Below are positions 34,401 to 47,957 of a stretch of 64,000 nt of DNA, in pieces. Each line of letters begins with the position of its first letter. Position 1 is the stretch's first letter. This stretch comes from Hydrogenophaga taeniospiralis CCUG 15921 (lineage in GTDB: Bacteria; Pseudomonadota; Gammaproteobacteria; Burkholderiales; Burkholderiaceae_C): the NCBI RefSeq assembly GCF_001592305.1, contig NZ_BCWR01000006.1:348102-412101 (forward strand). The letters are read 5' to 3'. Made by a program: the position numbers and the translations under genes. The notes below the pieces were generated by a model. It had not been told where the DNA came from and made no database searches. It saw only the letters and a program-made list of their open reading frames with translations.

Positions 34401-35668
34401 GCGAAGCCATCGAACCGCCAGTCGCTGATGAGACTGCTACATCCGGCGACTACTTCGCCAAGATTCCACTCTGGAACGCGGATGGTCAGACCAAGCGCTT
34501 CGAGGTCATGGCCGATGAACTGAGCGGACGCATTCCGGTGACCCGGCTGGAAAGCTGGCGCGACTTCACCCAACTGTTGGAAAGCGACTTCTTTAACCGC
34601 CATGGTGTGCAACTGGTCTTCCGTGGACACCGTCGGCACGACTGGGGCCTGATGCCCACGCTCGGGCGGGTGACCACCAATGGGATCATCACCGAGGTAC
34701 TGGCCGATGATCAGTTGGACCGCTTCAGGCGCGCAGTGCGTGGTCGACTCAGCGACACGGCCTTGGTGGACGAGCCGGACGAGTTGTGGTCTGTGGGGCA
34801 GCACCATGGCCTGATGACGCCGCTGCTGGACTGGACCTACTCACCCTACGTGGCTCTGTTCTTCGCCTTCCACAAGGAAGACGACAAGGACGAAAAGGAC
34901 AACCCCTACCGCGCGGTGTACGTGCTCAACAAGAGCTTTCTGGCCGAGAACGAGGCCGAGACGGAGATCCGCGTGTTCGAGCCGCGCAAGGACCACCATG
35001 GCCGGCTGGTGAACCAGGCGGGGCTGTTCACCTTCTCGCCCTACGACGCGACGCTGGAGAACAAGCTGACCGATGTGCTGGCCGATGAAGACGGGTTTAC
35101 CGACGAAGAGCTGCGCTCCGCGTCAGAGGAAGAACAGCCCGAAATCCTGGCGCGCTACATCTGCAAAATCTACATCCGCAACGAAGAGCGCGACGCCTGC
35201 GTGCGCCATCTGCGGCGCATGAACGTGCACCACGCCAGTCTGTTCCCCGACCTGATCGGTGCGTCGGACTACTGCAACATCCTCACGGCCGAGGCGGCAG
35301 GTGCGGATGCAATTCGACGAGCTGGACAGAAAGAGGCCAGTCTGGCCAACACTGCGATTGCTAGCAGCTTCATGGATGCTGTCGCGATACCTGCGGCACC
35401 TTTGTCTGCCCTAGAGAGCATTCAGACGGTCTTGAAGGAGACTGCAGGCGCTCAGCAAGTTGAGCCTGGGCGACTGGCAATAATTGCCGAAGAGCTAGCA
35501 AAAGCCATCGAGCAGAACAAAGTAGTGGATTGGGAAACGCGGGATGCGGTTCAGGCTCGATTGCGCAATGTGGTCCGCGTGGTATTGCGGAAGTACGGCT
35601 ATCCCCCCATGTTGCGTGAGCAGGTTGCGCAGCAGGTGATGGAAATGGTTCGACAGGATTCAGCCTGA
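34397..35668 (+). CDS. FRG-domain protein with an HsdR-like C-terminal domain
   Basis: 423 residues from a GTG that overlaps the hsdS stop. The FRG domain has its name motif at 75-77 (LVFRGHRRHDW) and QHHGLMTPLLDWTYSPYVALFFAF at about 135-158. A linker leads to a C-terminal domain (about 365-418) with KVVDWETRDAVQARLRNVVR and YGYPP. This matches the last 60 residues of the HsdR encoded two genes on (SVDWQVRESVRARLRILVRR, WKYPP). The protein could thus dock where HsdR docks. FRG domains occur in phage-defence loci; their activity is not well defined. Confidence 0.88.
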   Translation: MSEAIEPPVADETATSGDYFAKIPLWNADGQTKRFEVMADELSGRIPVTRLESWRDFTQLLESDFFNRHGVQLVFRGHRRHDWGLMPTLGRVTTNGIITEVLADDQLDRFRRAVRGRLSDTALVDEPDELWSVGQHHGLMTPLLDWTYSPYVALFFAFHKEDDKDEKDNPYRAVYVLNKSFLAENEAETEIRVFEPRKDHHGRLVNQAGLFTFSPYDATLENKLTDVLADEDGFTDEELRSASEEEQPEILARYICKIYIRNEERDACVRHLRRMNVHHASLFPDLIGASDYCNILTAEAAGADAIRRAGQKEASLANTAIASSFMDAVAIPAAPLSALESIQTVLKETAGAQQVEPGRLAIIAEELAKAIEQNKVVDWETRDAVQARLRNVVRVVLRKYGYPPMLREQVAQQVMEMVRQDSA

Positions 35669-35678
35669 AAGGGTGGTG

Positions 35679-37178
35679 ATGATCGATTTCCAGCACCTTG
35701 AAGACCTCGCGTGCCTGCGCGAGTCGGTCTCTCTCGAATGCAAGCTGGCCAACGGCCGCGATGGCAAAGGCGTGCTGCCAGACGACTTCTGGCCCACCTA
35801 CAGCGCCATGGCCAACACCGAGGGGGGCGTGGTGATTCTGGGCATGCGCGAACGCAAGGCGCACTTTGAGCCAGCGGGCATAGCGAACGCCGACAAGGTG
35901 CGGGCCGAGCTGTTCAACAACCTCAACAACCGTCAGAAGGTCAGCGTCAACCTATTGAGCGACGCCCATGTGCGCGAGTGGTCGGTTGAAGGCAAGACCT
36001 TGCTGGTGGTGGAGATTCCCCGCGCGGGGCGCCAGCAACGGCCGGTGTACCTGACCACCAACCCGCTGAACGGCAACACCTACCGCCGCCTGAACGAAGG
36101 CGACCGACCGCTCCCGGACGAAGACGTCAAGCGCATGCTGGCCGAGCAGGTGGAAGACAGCCGGGACAGCCGCATCCTGCCGCACTTTGGCCTGAAAGAC
36201 CTGGACGCCGACAGCCTGAAGGCCTACCGCAACATCTTCCGCGCCGACAAGCCCGACCACCCCTGGCTGGCGCTGGACGACGAGGGCTTCTTGCGCATGC
36301 TGGGCGGCTGGCGCGAAGACCGCGCCACGGGCGAAGCGGGTCTGACGGTGGCCGGTCTGCTGATGTTCGGCCAGTGGCCGTCGATCAGCGAAGCCTTGCC
36401 ACACTATTTTTTGGACTACCAGGAGCGCCCGGCCGACTACGCCAGCAGCGTGCAATGGCTGGACCGGGTGGTGCCCGACGGCACCTGGTCGGGCAATGTG
36501 TTCGACTTCTACCGTCGGGTGGTGACGCGGCTGACGGCGGATCTGAAGGTGCCGTTTGTGCTGAAAGACGGCGTGCGGCAGGACGACACGCCCACGCACA
36601 AGGCACTTCGCGAGGCACTGGTGAACACGTTGGTGCATGCGGACTTCACGGGGCGCATTTCCGTGTTGGTGGTGAAGGAGCCCGCAGGGTTCAGCTTTCG
36701 CAACCCGGGCGATCTGCGGGTGCCGGCCTCGCTGGCCTTGCAAGGCGGCGTGAGCGACTGTCGCAACCGAACGATGCAGCAGATGTTTCTGATGATCGGC
36801 CTGGGCGAGCGGGCGGGCTCGGGCATGTCGCGCATCTTGCACGGCTGGAGGGACCTGGGTCACACGGTGCGGCTGGCTGAGCACTATGAGCCGCAGGAAC
36901 ATTCGGTGCTGGAGATGGGTTGGGCGAGCGCCACGGTTACCCCGACAGGTACCCCCGAAAGTTCGGGAGAAAGTTCGGGAGAAAGTTCGGGAGAAACTAC
37001 GGCCCGGATTCTTTCCCTGCTTTCACAGAACGCCAAATTAACCGTGCCGAACGTGGCCCAACACTTGGGTTTGACGACCCGGGCCGTGGAAAAGCAACTG
37101 GCCAAACTGAAAGAACAAGGCCGGTTGCGCCGCGTCGGCCCGAACAAAGGCGGCCACTGGGAAATTCTGGAGCCTTGA
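35679..37178 (+). CDS. AlbA-domain ATP-binding protein with C-terminal winged helix
   Basis: 499 residues from the ATG at 35679 (GTG codons at 35673 and 35676 are possible), with GAAAGGG just before. The N-terminal AlbA_2/Schlafen-like domain (ESVSLECKLANGRDGKGVLPDDFWPTYSAMANTEGG-type start, GNTYRRLNEGDR) is followed by a GHKL-like ATPase region (HKALREALVNTLVHADF, GERAGSGMSRILHGWRD). A linker of three ESSG repeats follows (positions near 427-440), then a winged helix (LTVPNVAQHLGLTTRAVEKQLAKL). Such proteins are common in defence islands and are proposed regulators. It sits between hsdS-FRG and hsdR, 10 bp after the FRG gene. Confidence 0.85.
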   Translation: MIDFQHLEDLACLRESVSLECKLANGRDGKGVLPDDFWPTYSAMANTEGGVVILGMRERKAHFEPAGIANADKVRAELFNNLNNRQKVSVNLLSDAHVREWSVEGKTLLVVEIPRAGRQQRPVYLTTNPLNGNTYRRLNEGDRPLPDEDVKRMLAEQVEDSRDSRILPHFGLKDLDADSLKAYRNIFRADKPDHPWLALDDEGFLRMLGGWREDRATGEAGLTVAGLLMFGQWPSISEALPHYFLDYQERPADYASSVQWLDRVVPDGTWSGNVFDFYRRVVTRLTADLKVPFVLKDGVRQDDTPTHKALREALVNTLVHADFTGRISVLVVKEPAGFSFRNPGDLRVPASLALQGGVSDCRNRTMQQMFLMIGLGERAGSGMSRILHGWRDLGHTVRLAEHYEPQEHSVLEMGWASATVTPTGTPESSGESSGESSGETTARILSLLSQNAKLTVPNVAQHLGLTTRAVEKQLAKLKEQGRLRRVGPNKGGHWEILEP

Positions 37179-37179
37179 G

Positions 37180-40335
<3,156 letters not shown>

Positions 40336-40350
40336 TGCTGGACACCCAAA

Positions 40351-41145
40351 TTGAGTGAACCGAATCCACAAGAAACTCGGACCGCAGGATCAGCCATCGC
40401 TGCTGACAGCCAAGACGCAGGCCAGCTCAATCACAACGCCCGTTCAATGCGGTTGCCGAAGTGGACTTGGCAAGGATTCCTGACGGTGACTTCCGTCTTG
40501 ATGGGGGCTTCTGCGGTACTTCTTCACCTGATAGGCAGTGCGATTCACCAGACGTATTTGTCGCAGTGGGGAATCGATGCTGGGCAGTTTCCCAAGTCGA
40601 CCGACTGGCTGGTGATTCAGGGCTATTACGGCATCTGGAGCGCCTTGGGCATAGCCTTCACCGCACTATTGAAGAATGCGCCATGGGTGATCCTGTCTGG
40701 AATAACCGTCGCGCTGTATCTCGCGATCGTTTTCGGATCTTGGAGTCCGTTCGGGACCCGGGTGGACACACCGAATCGGGTCTCAAAGTGGCCAGGCTGG
40801 GCGCGCCGGTTTTTCCTGATTTCAGTCGTGGGTGGGGTGATCGCTGCGGCCCTGCTGCCCATCACCCTTGTCTTGTTCTTGTTGGCAGGCATTCCTGCCG
40901 TCATTGGGAAAGGCATTGGAGAAGAGGTTGCTGTGAAACAGGCCCAAGACTTCGCCACAGGATGCGCTGCATCGAAAGGTGCATGCATTCGCCTTTTGAA
41001 GGAGGGCAAGTTGATTGGCGAGGGTTACCTGATTGACAGCTCTTCGTCGCACATCGCTTTTCTGGACGTGTCGCTGAAGAAGGCACGCGTCATTGCCAGA
41101 GACGGTCTTGAACTTCAAGCCACCCGATTGCCAACGCCACAGTGA
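40351..41145 (+). CDS. Hypothetical membrane protein at the end of the restriction locus
   Basis: 264 residues from a TTG at 40351; the first in-frame ATG (40447) would still keep all membrane segments. There are about four: GFLTVTSVLMGASAVLLHLIG, WLVIQGYYGIWSALGIAFTALL, WVILSGITVALYLAIVFG and FLISVVGGVIAAALLPITLVLFLLAGI. The soluble C-terminus contains CAASKGACIRLLKEGKLIGEGYLIDSSSSHIAFLD. No family recognised. It is 15 bp after hsdR and followed by strong terminators, so it belongs to the locus transcript. Confidence 0.65.
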   Translation: MSEPNPQETRTAGSAIAADSQDAGQLNHNARSMRLPKWTWQGFLTVTSVLMGASAVLLHLIGSAIHQTYLSQWGIDAGQFPKSTDWLVIQGYYGIWSALGIAFTALLKNAPWVILSGITVALYLAIVFGSWSPFGTRVDTPNRVSKWPGWARRFFLISVVGGVIAAALLPITLVLFLLAGIPAVIGKGIGEEVAVKQAQDFATGCAASKGACIRLLKEGKLIGEGYLIDSSSSHIAFLDVSLKKARVIARDGLELQATRLPTPQ

Positions 41146-41170
41146 CGCATGGTTGCCATGCAGAAAACAA

Positions 41171-41203
41171 AAAGCCATAAGCGGGTGGTTCGCTTATGGC
41201 TTT
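41171..41203. terminator. Bidirectional terminator between the restriction locus and gyrB
   Basis: Perfect 13-bp stem AAAGCCATAAGCG/CGCTTATGGCTTT with a 7-nt loop; A- and T-rich ends on both sides allow function on either strand. Confidence 0.85.
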
Positions 41204-41208
41204 GACAG

Positions 41209-41233
41209 TAAGTCTTTAAAAATCAAAGACTTA
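41209..41233. terminator. Second hairpin downstream of gyrB
   Basis: Perfect 9-bp stem TAAGTCTTT/AAAGACTTA around AAAAATC. Confidence 0.65.
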
Positions 41234-41237
41234 CTTC

Positions 41238-41285
41238 TTTCTGCAAACCGTTGGGAGAGGCGGTCTGCAGAAAGGTTTGCAGAAA
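41238..41285. repeat. Third hairpin reaching into the gyrB end
   Basis: Perfect 12-bp arms TTTCTGCAAACC (41238-41249) and GGTTTGCAGAAA (41274-41285), 24-nt loop, ending just before the gyrB stop codon. Confidence 0.6.
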
Positions 41286-41288
41286 CGA

Positions 41289-43943
<2,655 letters not shown>

Positions 43944-43956
43944 CTAGAAACGCCAA

Positions 43957-43973
43957 ACCCGCAAAGTGCGGGT
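43957..43973 (-). terminator. Weak hairpin upstream of gyrB
   Basis: Stem ACCCGCA/TGCGGGT with a 3-nt loop; only a short T run follows on the minus strand, so attenuation rather than full termination is likely. Confidence 0.35.
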
Positions 43974-44021
43974 CGGACAAAGGTGGCGGCATGACGGGCT
44001 CCCGTCCAGGCCAGCGTGGAT

Positions 44022-44092
44022 CCGGCTTTGCCGGTCCGCTGCTGGCGCCCCCCAGTGAGGGGTAGCGCCGCAGGCGCTGCAGGGGGCGTCCA
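44022..44092 (-). repeat. Extragenic palindromic repeat after dnaN
   Basis: On the minus strand: CGCCCCCTGCAGCGCC, then CACTGGGGGGCGCCAGC and CCGGCAAAGCCGG. The arm order matches the element after kdsD (57727-57800). It begins 13 bp past the dnaN stop. Confidence 0.6.
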
Positions 44093-44104
44093 TGTTCCGG
44101 GGAA

Positions 44105-45211
44105 TCAAATCCTCATCGGCATGACGACGTACTTGAAGGCGTTGTCGTCGGGGTTGGTGACCAGCGCGGAGCTGTTGCCGTCGGAGAGCTCGATGCGCAC
44201 CATTTCCTGGCTCATGTTCTGCAGCGCATCGATCAGGTAGGTCACGTTGAAACCGATCTCGATCGTGTCGCCGTTGTAGTCGATGTCGAGCTCGTCCACG
44301 GCCTCTTCCTGTTCGGCGTTGCTCGATGCCACACGCAGCACGCCGGGTTCGATGTTCAGGCGCACGCCCTTGAACTTCTCGCTCGTCATGATGGCGGTGC
44401 GCTGCAGCGAGGCCAGCAGCGGTGCGCGACCCAGGGTGACGATGTTCTTGTGGTTCTTCGGAATCACGCGGTTGTAGTCGGGGAACTTGCCCTCGACCAG
44501 TTTGGTGACGAACTCCATGCCGTCAAAGCTGAACTTGGCCTGGTTGGCCGCGAACTGCATCTCGATCGCACCTTCCTTGTCGGACAGCAGGCGCTGCAAC
44601 TCCAGCACCGTCTTGCGCGGCAGGATCACTTCCTGTTTCGGCACCTCCACGTCCAGCGTGGCGCTGGCGAACGCGAGGCGGTGGCCGTCGGTGGCCACCA
44701 GGCTGAGCTGCCGGCCTTCGGCCACGAACAGGATGCCGTTGAGGTAGTAGCGGATGTCGTGCACCGCCATGGCAAACGACACCTGACCCAGCAGGCTTTT
44801 CAGCGTCTTCTGCGGCACGCTGAACACCGGACCGAAACTGGCCGATTCCTGCACCAGCGGGAAGTCCTCGGCCGGCATGCTCTGCAGCGTGAAGCGGCTC
44901 TTGCCCCCTTTCAGCACCAGCTTGCCGGCGCTGGACTCCAGGCTGACCGACTGGTCGGCCGGCATGGTGCGCAGGATGTCGATCAGCTTGCGCGCACCCA
45001 GGGTGGTCGCGAAATTGCCGTCGTCGCCATCGAGCTGCGCCGTGGTGCGGATCTGGATTTCCAGGTCACTGGTGGTCAGCTGCACGGCCGAGCCGGTCTT
45101 GCGCAGCAACACGTTGGCCAGGATCGGCAGGGTGTGGCGGCGTTCCACGATGCCCGCGACCGACTGCAGAGCAGCCAATACTTTGTCCTGGGTCGATTTC
45201 AAAACGATCAT
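44105..45211 (-). CDS. dnaN: DNA polymerase III beta sliding clamp
   Basis: 368 residues, standard length. Start MIVLKSTQDKVLAALQSVAGIVERRHTLPIL; inner segments TDLEIQIRT, TDGHRLAFA and the C-terminal YVVMPMRI-type clamp end (FKYVVMPMRI), which forms part of the peptide-binding cleft. It tethers the replicative polymerase to DNA. It lies 192 bp after dnaA, on the same strand. Confidence 0.98.
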   Translation of the reverse strand: MIVLKSTQDKVLAALQSVAGIVERRHTLPILANVLLRKTGSAVQLTTSDLEIQIRTTAQLDGDDGNFATTLGARKLIDILRTMPADQSVSLESSAGKLVLKGGKSRFTLQSMPAEDFPLVQESASFGPVFSVPQKTLKSLLGQVSFAMAVHDIRYYLNGILFVAEGRQLSLVATDGHRLAFASATLDVEVPKQEVILPRKTVLELQRLLSDKEGAIEMQFAANQAKFSFDGMEFVTKLVEGKFPDYNRVIPKNHKNIVTLGRAPLLASLQRTAIMTSEKFKGVRLNIEPGVLRVASSNAEQEEAVDELDIDYNGDTIEIGFNVTYLIDALQNMSQEMVRIELSDGNSSALVTNPDDNAFKYVVMPMRI

Positions 45212-45403
45212 GTCAGACTCTTTCGTCTCTGGTTGGCTGGGTGCGCTCGCCGTTGGCGCTCTCTGGTGGCGTCCCGTGAAAGCCGGCCGGGGGCCAAACC
45301 ACTCTATTTTCGCCGTTTTGCAAACGCAGACGGCAAAAGCTTCCGTGCAGGCGCGGCGCTCCGTGGCGGGGGATGCGTTGGACCGGGCCGGGCATCGCGG
45401 GGC

Positions 45404-46810
45404 TCATCCCTTGAGGGTCTGTTCCAGCACGTGCAACTGCTGGTTGAGCTCGGTGTTCTGCTGCCGCTCGGCGCCGATCTTGCGCACCGCGTGCAGCACC
45501 GTGGTGTGATCCCGCCCGCCAAACAGCTCGCCGATCTCGGGCAGGCTTTTTTGGGTCAACTCCTTGGCCAGGAACATGGCGATCTGGCGCGGCCGGGCAA
45601 TGCTGGCCGGGCGCTTCTTGGAATACATGTCCGCGACCTTGATCTTGTAATAGTCGGCCACGGTCTTCTGGATGTTCTCCACGCTGATCTGCCGGTTCTG
45701 GATCGACAACAGGTCTTTCAGCGCCTCGCGCGCCAGCTGGATCGAGATGTCCTTCTGGTTGAAGCGGCTGTAGGCCAGGATCTTGCGCAGCGCGCCTTCG
45801 AGTTCGCGCACGTTGGAGCGCACGTTCTTGGCCACGAAAAACGCCACTTCCTCGGGCATCACGGCGTTTTCCACCGCCGCCTTGTTGATCAGGATCGCCA
45901 CCCGCATTTCCAGCTCTGGCGGCTCGATGGCCACCGTCAGCCCCGAATCGAAGCGCGAAACCAGGCGCTCGTGGATGTCGGCCAGGCCCTTGGGGTAGGT
46001 GTCGCTGGTCAGCACGATGTGCGACTTGCGCGCCAGCAGGGCCTCAAAAGCGTTGAAGAATTCTTCCTGCGTGCGCTCCTTGTTGGCGAAGAACTGCACG
46101 TCGTCGATCAGCAGCAGGTCCAGCGAGTGGTAACGCTCCTTGAACTCGTCAAAGGTCTTGCGCTGGTAGGCCTTGACCACATCCGACACGAACTGCTCGG
46201 CGTGGATGTAGAGAACTTTGGCCTGTGGACGGTCGGCCAGCAGATGGTTGCCGATGGCGTGCACCAGGTGGGTCTTGCCCAGGCCGACGCCGCCATAGAT
46301 GAACAGCGGGTTGTACAGCTGGCCCAGGCTGCCGGCCACGTGCATGGCGGCGGCGCGCGCCATGCGGTTGGCCGAACCTTCGACCAGGGTGCCGAACGTC
46401 AGCGCCGGGTTGAGCCGGGTCTTGGGGGCGTTGGGGCTGACCGCCTCGGCGGGCGCCAGATCGGGCAGCTCGGCCAGCACCTGTTCCTGCACGGTCCGCG
46501 GCGCCGGTGACGTGCGGCTGGGGCCTTCGCGCGGAGCGAGTGCCAACTCCAGCGTCACGGGAGCGCCTTGAACGGCCTCCAGCAGCGCGGTGATGCGGGC
46601 CGCATACTGGGCCCGGATCCAGTCGAGCTTGAAACGGTTGCCCACCGCCACGACCACCTTGGCACCGTCCTCGGACACTTGGCCCGAGAGCGGGCGGATC
46701 CAGGTGTTGAACTGCTGTTCGGGAATTTCCCGGGCCAGCCGGTCCACGCAGGTTTGCCAGAGAGACTGGACGTCGGTGGACAGGGTGGCTGGGGGGGTGC
46801 CCTCGATCAT
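45404..46810 (-). CDS. dnaA: Chromosomal replication initiator DnaA
   Basis: 468 residues from the ATG at 46808-46810; a longer frame to 46984 runs through the rpmH promoter and is rejected. Domain I is at 1-90 ([25 protein letters not shown]), a linker at 90-145, and the AAA+ domain has Walker [10 protein letters not shown] and Walker [10 protein letters not shown]. Domain IV carries the DnaA signature [11 protein letters not shown] for binding DnaA boxes. Two DnaA boxes lie before the start, which suggests autoregulation. The array that looks like oriC is about 43 kb away. Confidence 0.98.
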   Translation of the reverse strand: MIEGTPPATLSTDVQSLWQTCVDRLAREIPEQQFNTWIRPLSGQVSEDGAKVVVAVGNRFKLDWIRAQYAARITALLEAVQGAPVTLELALAPREGPSRTSPAPRTVQEQVLAELPDLAPAEAVSPNAPKTRLNPALTFGTLVEGSANRMARAAAMHVAGSLGQLYNPLFIYGGVGLGKTHLVHAIGNHLLADRPQAKVLYIHAEQFVSDVVKAYQRKTFDEFKERYHSLDLLLIDDVQFFANKERTQEEFFNAFEALLARKSHIVLTSDTYPKGLADIHERLVSRFDSGLTVAIEPPELEMRVAILINKAAVENAVMPEEVAFFVAKNVRSNVRELEGALRKILAYSRFNQKDISIQLAREALKDLLSIQNRQISVENIQKTVADYYKIKVADMYSKKRPASIARPRQIAMFLAKELTQKSLPEIGELFGGRDHTTVLHAVRKIGAERQQNTELNQQLHVLEQTLKG

Positions 46811-46836
46811 GCTGGAGATGGCGGATGCGCTGTTGT

Positions 46837-46895
46837 TGTGGACAAATGACTCGGGGCGGACCGGGCATTGTAGTGCGGCCGGCGACTTATCCACA
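46837..46895. promoter_or_regulatory. DnaA boxes upstream of dnaA
   Basis: TGTGGACAA at 46837-46845 (one mismatch) and the consensus TTATCCACA at 46887-46895. No DnaA-trio tract or AT-rich element is near them, so they suit autoregulation rather than an origin. Confidence 0.7.
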
Positions 46896-46973
46896 AGGCG
46901 CGCCGGACCCCCGGTCGGAGCCCCCGGAATTTCCCGATGCTGAGATGGCGTGGCGAGAAATGCCGCCAAGTGC

Positions 46974-47003
46974 TTGCCGCACATCGGGTTTCTTTGCGAT
47001 AAT
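46974..47003 (+). promoter_or_regulatory. Promoter of rpmH
   Basis: TTGCCG (46974-46979), an 18-bp spacer, then GATAAT (46998-47003), 31 bp before the rpmH ATG. Strong sigma70 pattern, as expected for a ribosomal protein gene. Confidence 0.65.
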
Positions 47004-47034
47004 TGCGGGTTTCCCCGATTTTTACCGAGCCATC

Positions 47035-47169
47035 ATGAAACGCACCTACCAGCCTTCCAAAATCAAACGCGCCCGCACCCACGGCTTTCTCGTTCGCATG
47101 AAGACCCGTGGTGGCCGTGCTGTGATCAACGCTCGTCGCGCCAAGGGCCGCAAGCGTCTGGCTGTCTGA
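47035..47169 (+). CDS. rpmH: 50S ribosomal protein L34
   Basis: 44 residues, [18 protein letters not shown] then [21 protein letters not shown], the nearly invariant L34 sequence. It opens the rpmH-rnpA-yidD-yidC-mnmE cluster and diverges from dnaA. Confidence 0.98.
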   Translation: MKRTYQPSKIKRARTHGFLVRMKTRGGRAVINARRAKGRKRLAV

Positions 47170-47182
47170 GCCCGCGCATGCC

Positions 47183-47680
47183 GTGCCGCCGGCGTCGGCC
47201 TGGCCGACCCTCGCACTGACCGGGCCTGGTGGTTCAGCAGTGGTCCAGCGGCTCAGGTCACGGCAGCAGTTCCAGGCCGTCATGGCGGGTTCCCCTGTGG
47301 CCAAAACCCCCCACTTTGCCCTGCACCGTGCGGCGCTGAGCAGCGCCCACGAAGGTCGGGCGCTGTTTCCCGTGGCCGATGCCTGGCTGGGCGTGCTCCT
47401 GCCCAAGCGCTGGGCCAAGCGCGCTGTGACGCGCAATGCGATCCGCCGCCAGATCTACGAAGTGGCCCGCGAGAAAGCGGGCGGCCTGCCCCAGGCGGCG
47501 CTGGTGGTGCGACTGCGCAGCGAGTTCAGTCGCCAGCAGTTCGTGAGCGCCACATCCGACGCCCTCAAGCGCGCGGTGCGGGCCGAACTCGTCCAGTTGC
47601 TGGAGCGTGTGGCTCCCCGGGGCGCCGCTGCGGTGCCCGGCCACGCCACCTCTGCTTCAGGGGATTTCCATGCTGTCTGA
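47183..47680 (+). CDS. rnpA: Ribonuclease P protein component
   Basis: 165 residues from a GTG at 47183, or 146 from the GTG at 47240 (VQRLRSRQQFQAVMAG), which fits the family start better. The RNR signature is present as KRAVTRNAIRRQIYE, and FALHRA and LGVLLPKRWAK are typical. It binds the RNase P RNA for tRNA 5' processing. The 3' end overlaps yidD by 11 bp. Confidence 0.92.
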   Translation: MPPASAWPTLALTGPGGSAVVQRLRSRQQFQAVMAGSPVAKTPHFALHRAALSSAHEGRALFPVADAWLGVLLPKRWAKRAVTRNAIRRQIYEVAREKAGGLPQAALVVRLRSEFSRQQFVSATSDALKRAVRAELVQLLERVAPRGAAAVPGHATSASGDFHAV

Positions 47681-47957
47681 CTGGCCGCGTCTGGGGCTGC
47701 TCGGCCTGGTCAAGGGCTACCGGCTGCTGCTCAGTCCCTGGCTGGGCAGCAGTTGCCGTTTTGAGCCGAGCTGTTCGGTGTACGCCATCGGCGCGCTGGA
47801 GCGCCACGGAGCGCTGGCGGGCAGCTACCTCACGCTCAAGCGGCTGGGCCGCTGCCAACCGTGGTGCGCCGGTGGTTGCGACCCGGTCCCGGAGGTCGCC
47901 CCCGGCCTGTTTTCCGGTCTGATTTCACCTTCCTCAGAAAAGAAGAACCCGTCATGA
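47670..47957 (+). CDS. yidD: Membrane protein insertion efficiency factor YidD
   Basis: 95 residues from the ATG at 47670. It has GYRLLLSPWLGSSCRFEPSC and TLKRLGRCQPWCAGGCDPVP, the family core with its conserved Cys residues. It supports YidC-dependent membrane insertion. Its stop overlaps the yidC start (ATGA). Confidence 0.95.
   Translation: MLSDWPRLGLLGLVKGYRLLLSPWLGSSCRFEPSCSVYAIGALERHGALAGSYLTLKRLGRCQPWCAGGCDPVPEVAPGLFSGLISPSSEKKNPS

Noticed and set aside
36957..36995. CRISPR-like or phase-variable tract in the AlbA gene.
   Set aside because: Three 12-bp units in frame inside a coding linker; no spacers and no frame change.
45404..46984. Longer start (46984) of dnaA.
   Set aside because: It would read through both DnaA boxes and into the rpmH promoter; the ATG at 46810 begins a normal domain I.
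46811..47034. The dnaA-rpmH gap as the main oriC.
   Set aside because: It has two DnaA boxes but no trio tract, no repeated boxes and no AT-rich unwinding stretch; the array at 2.4-3.2 kb fits far better. Not excluded without GC skew.
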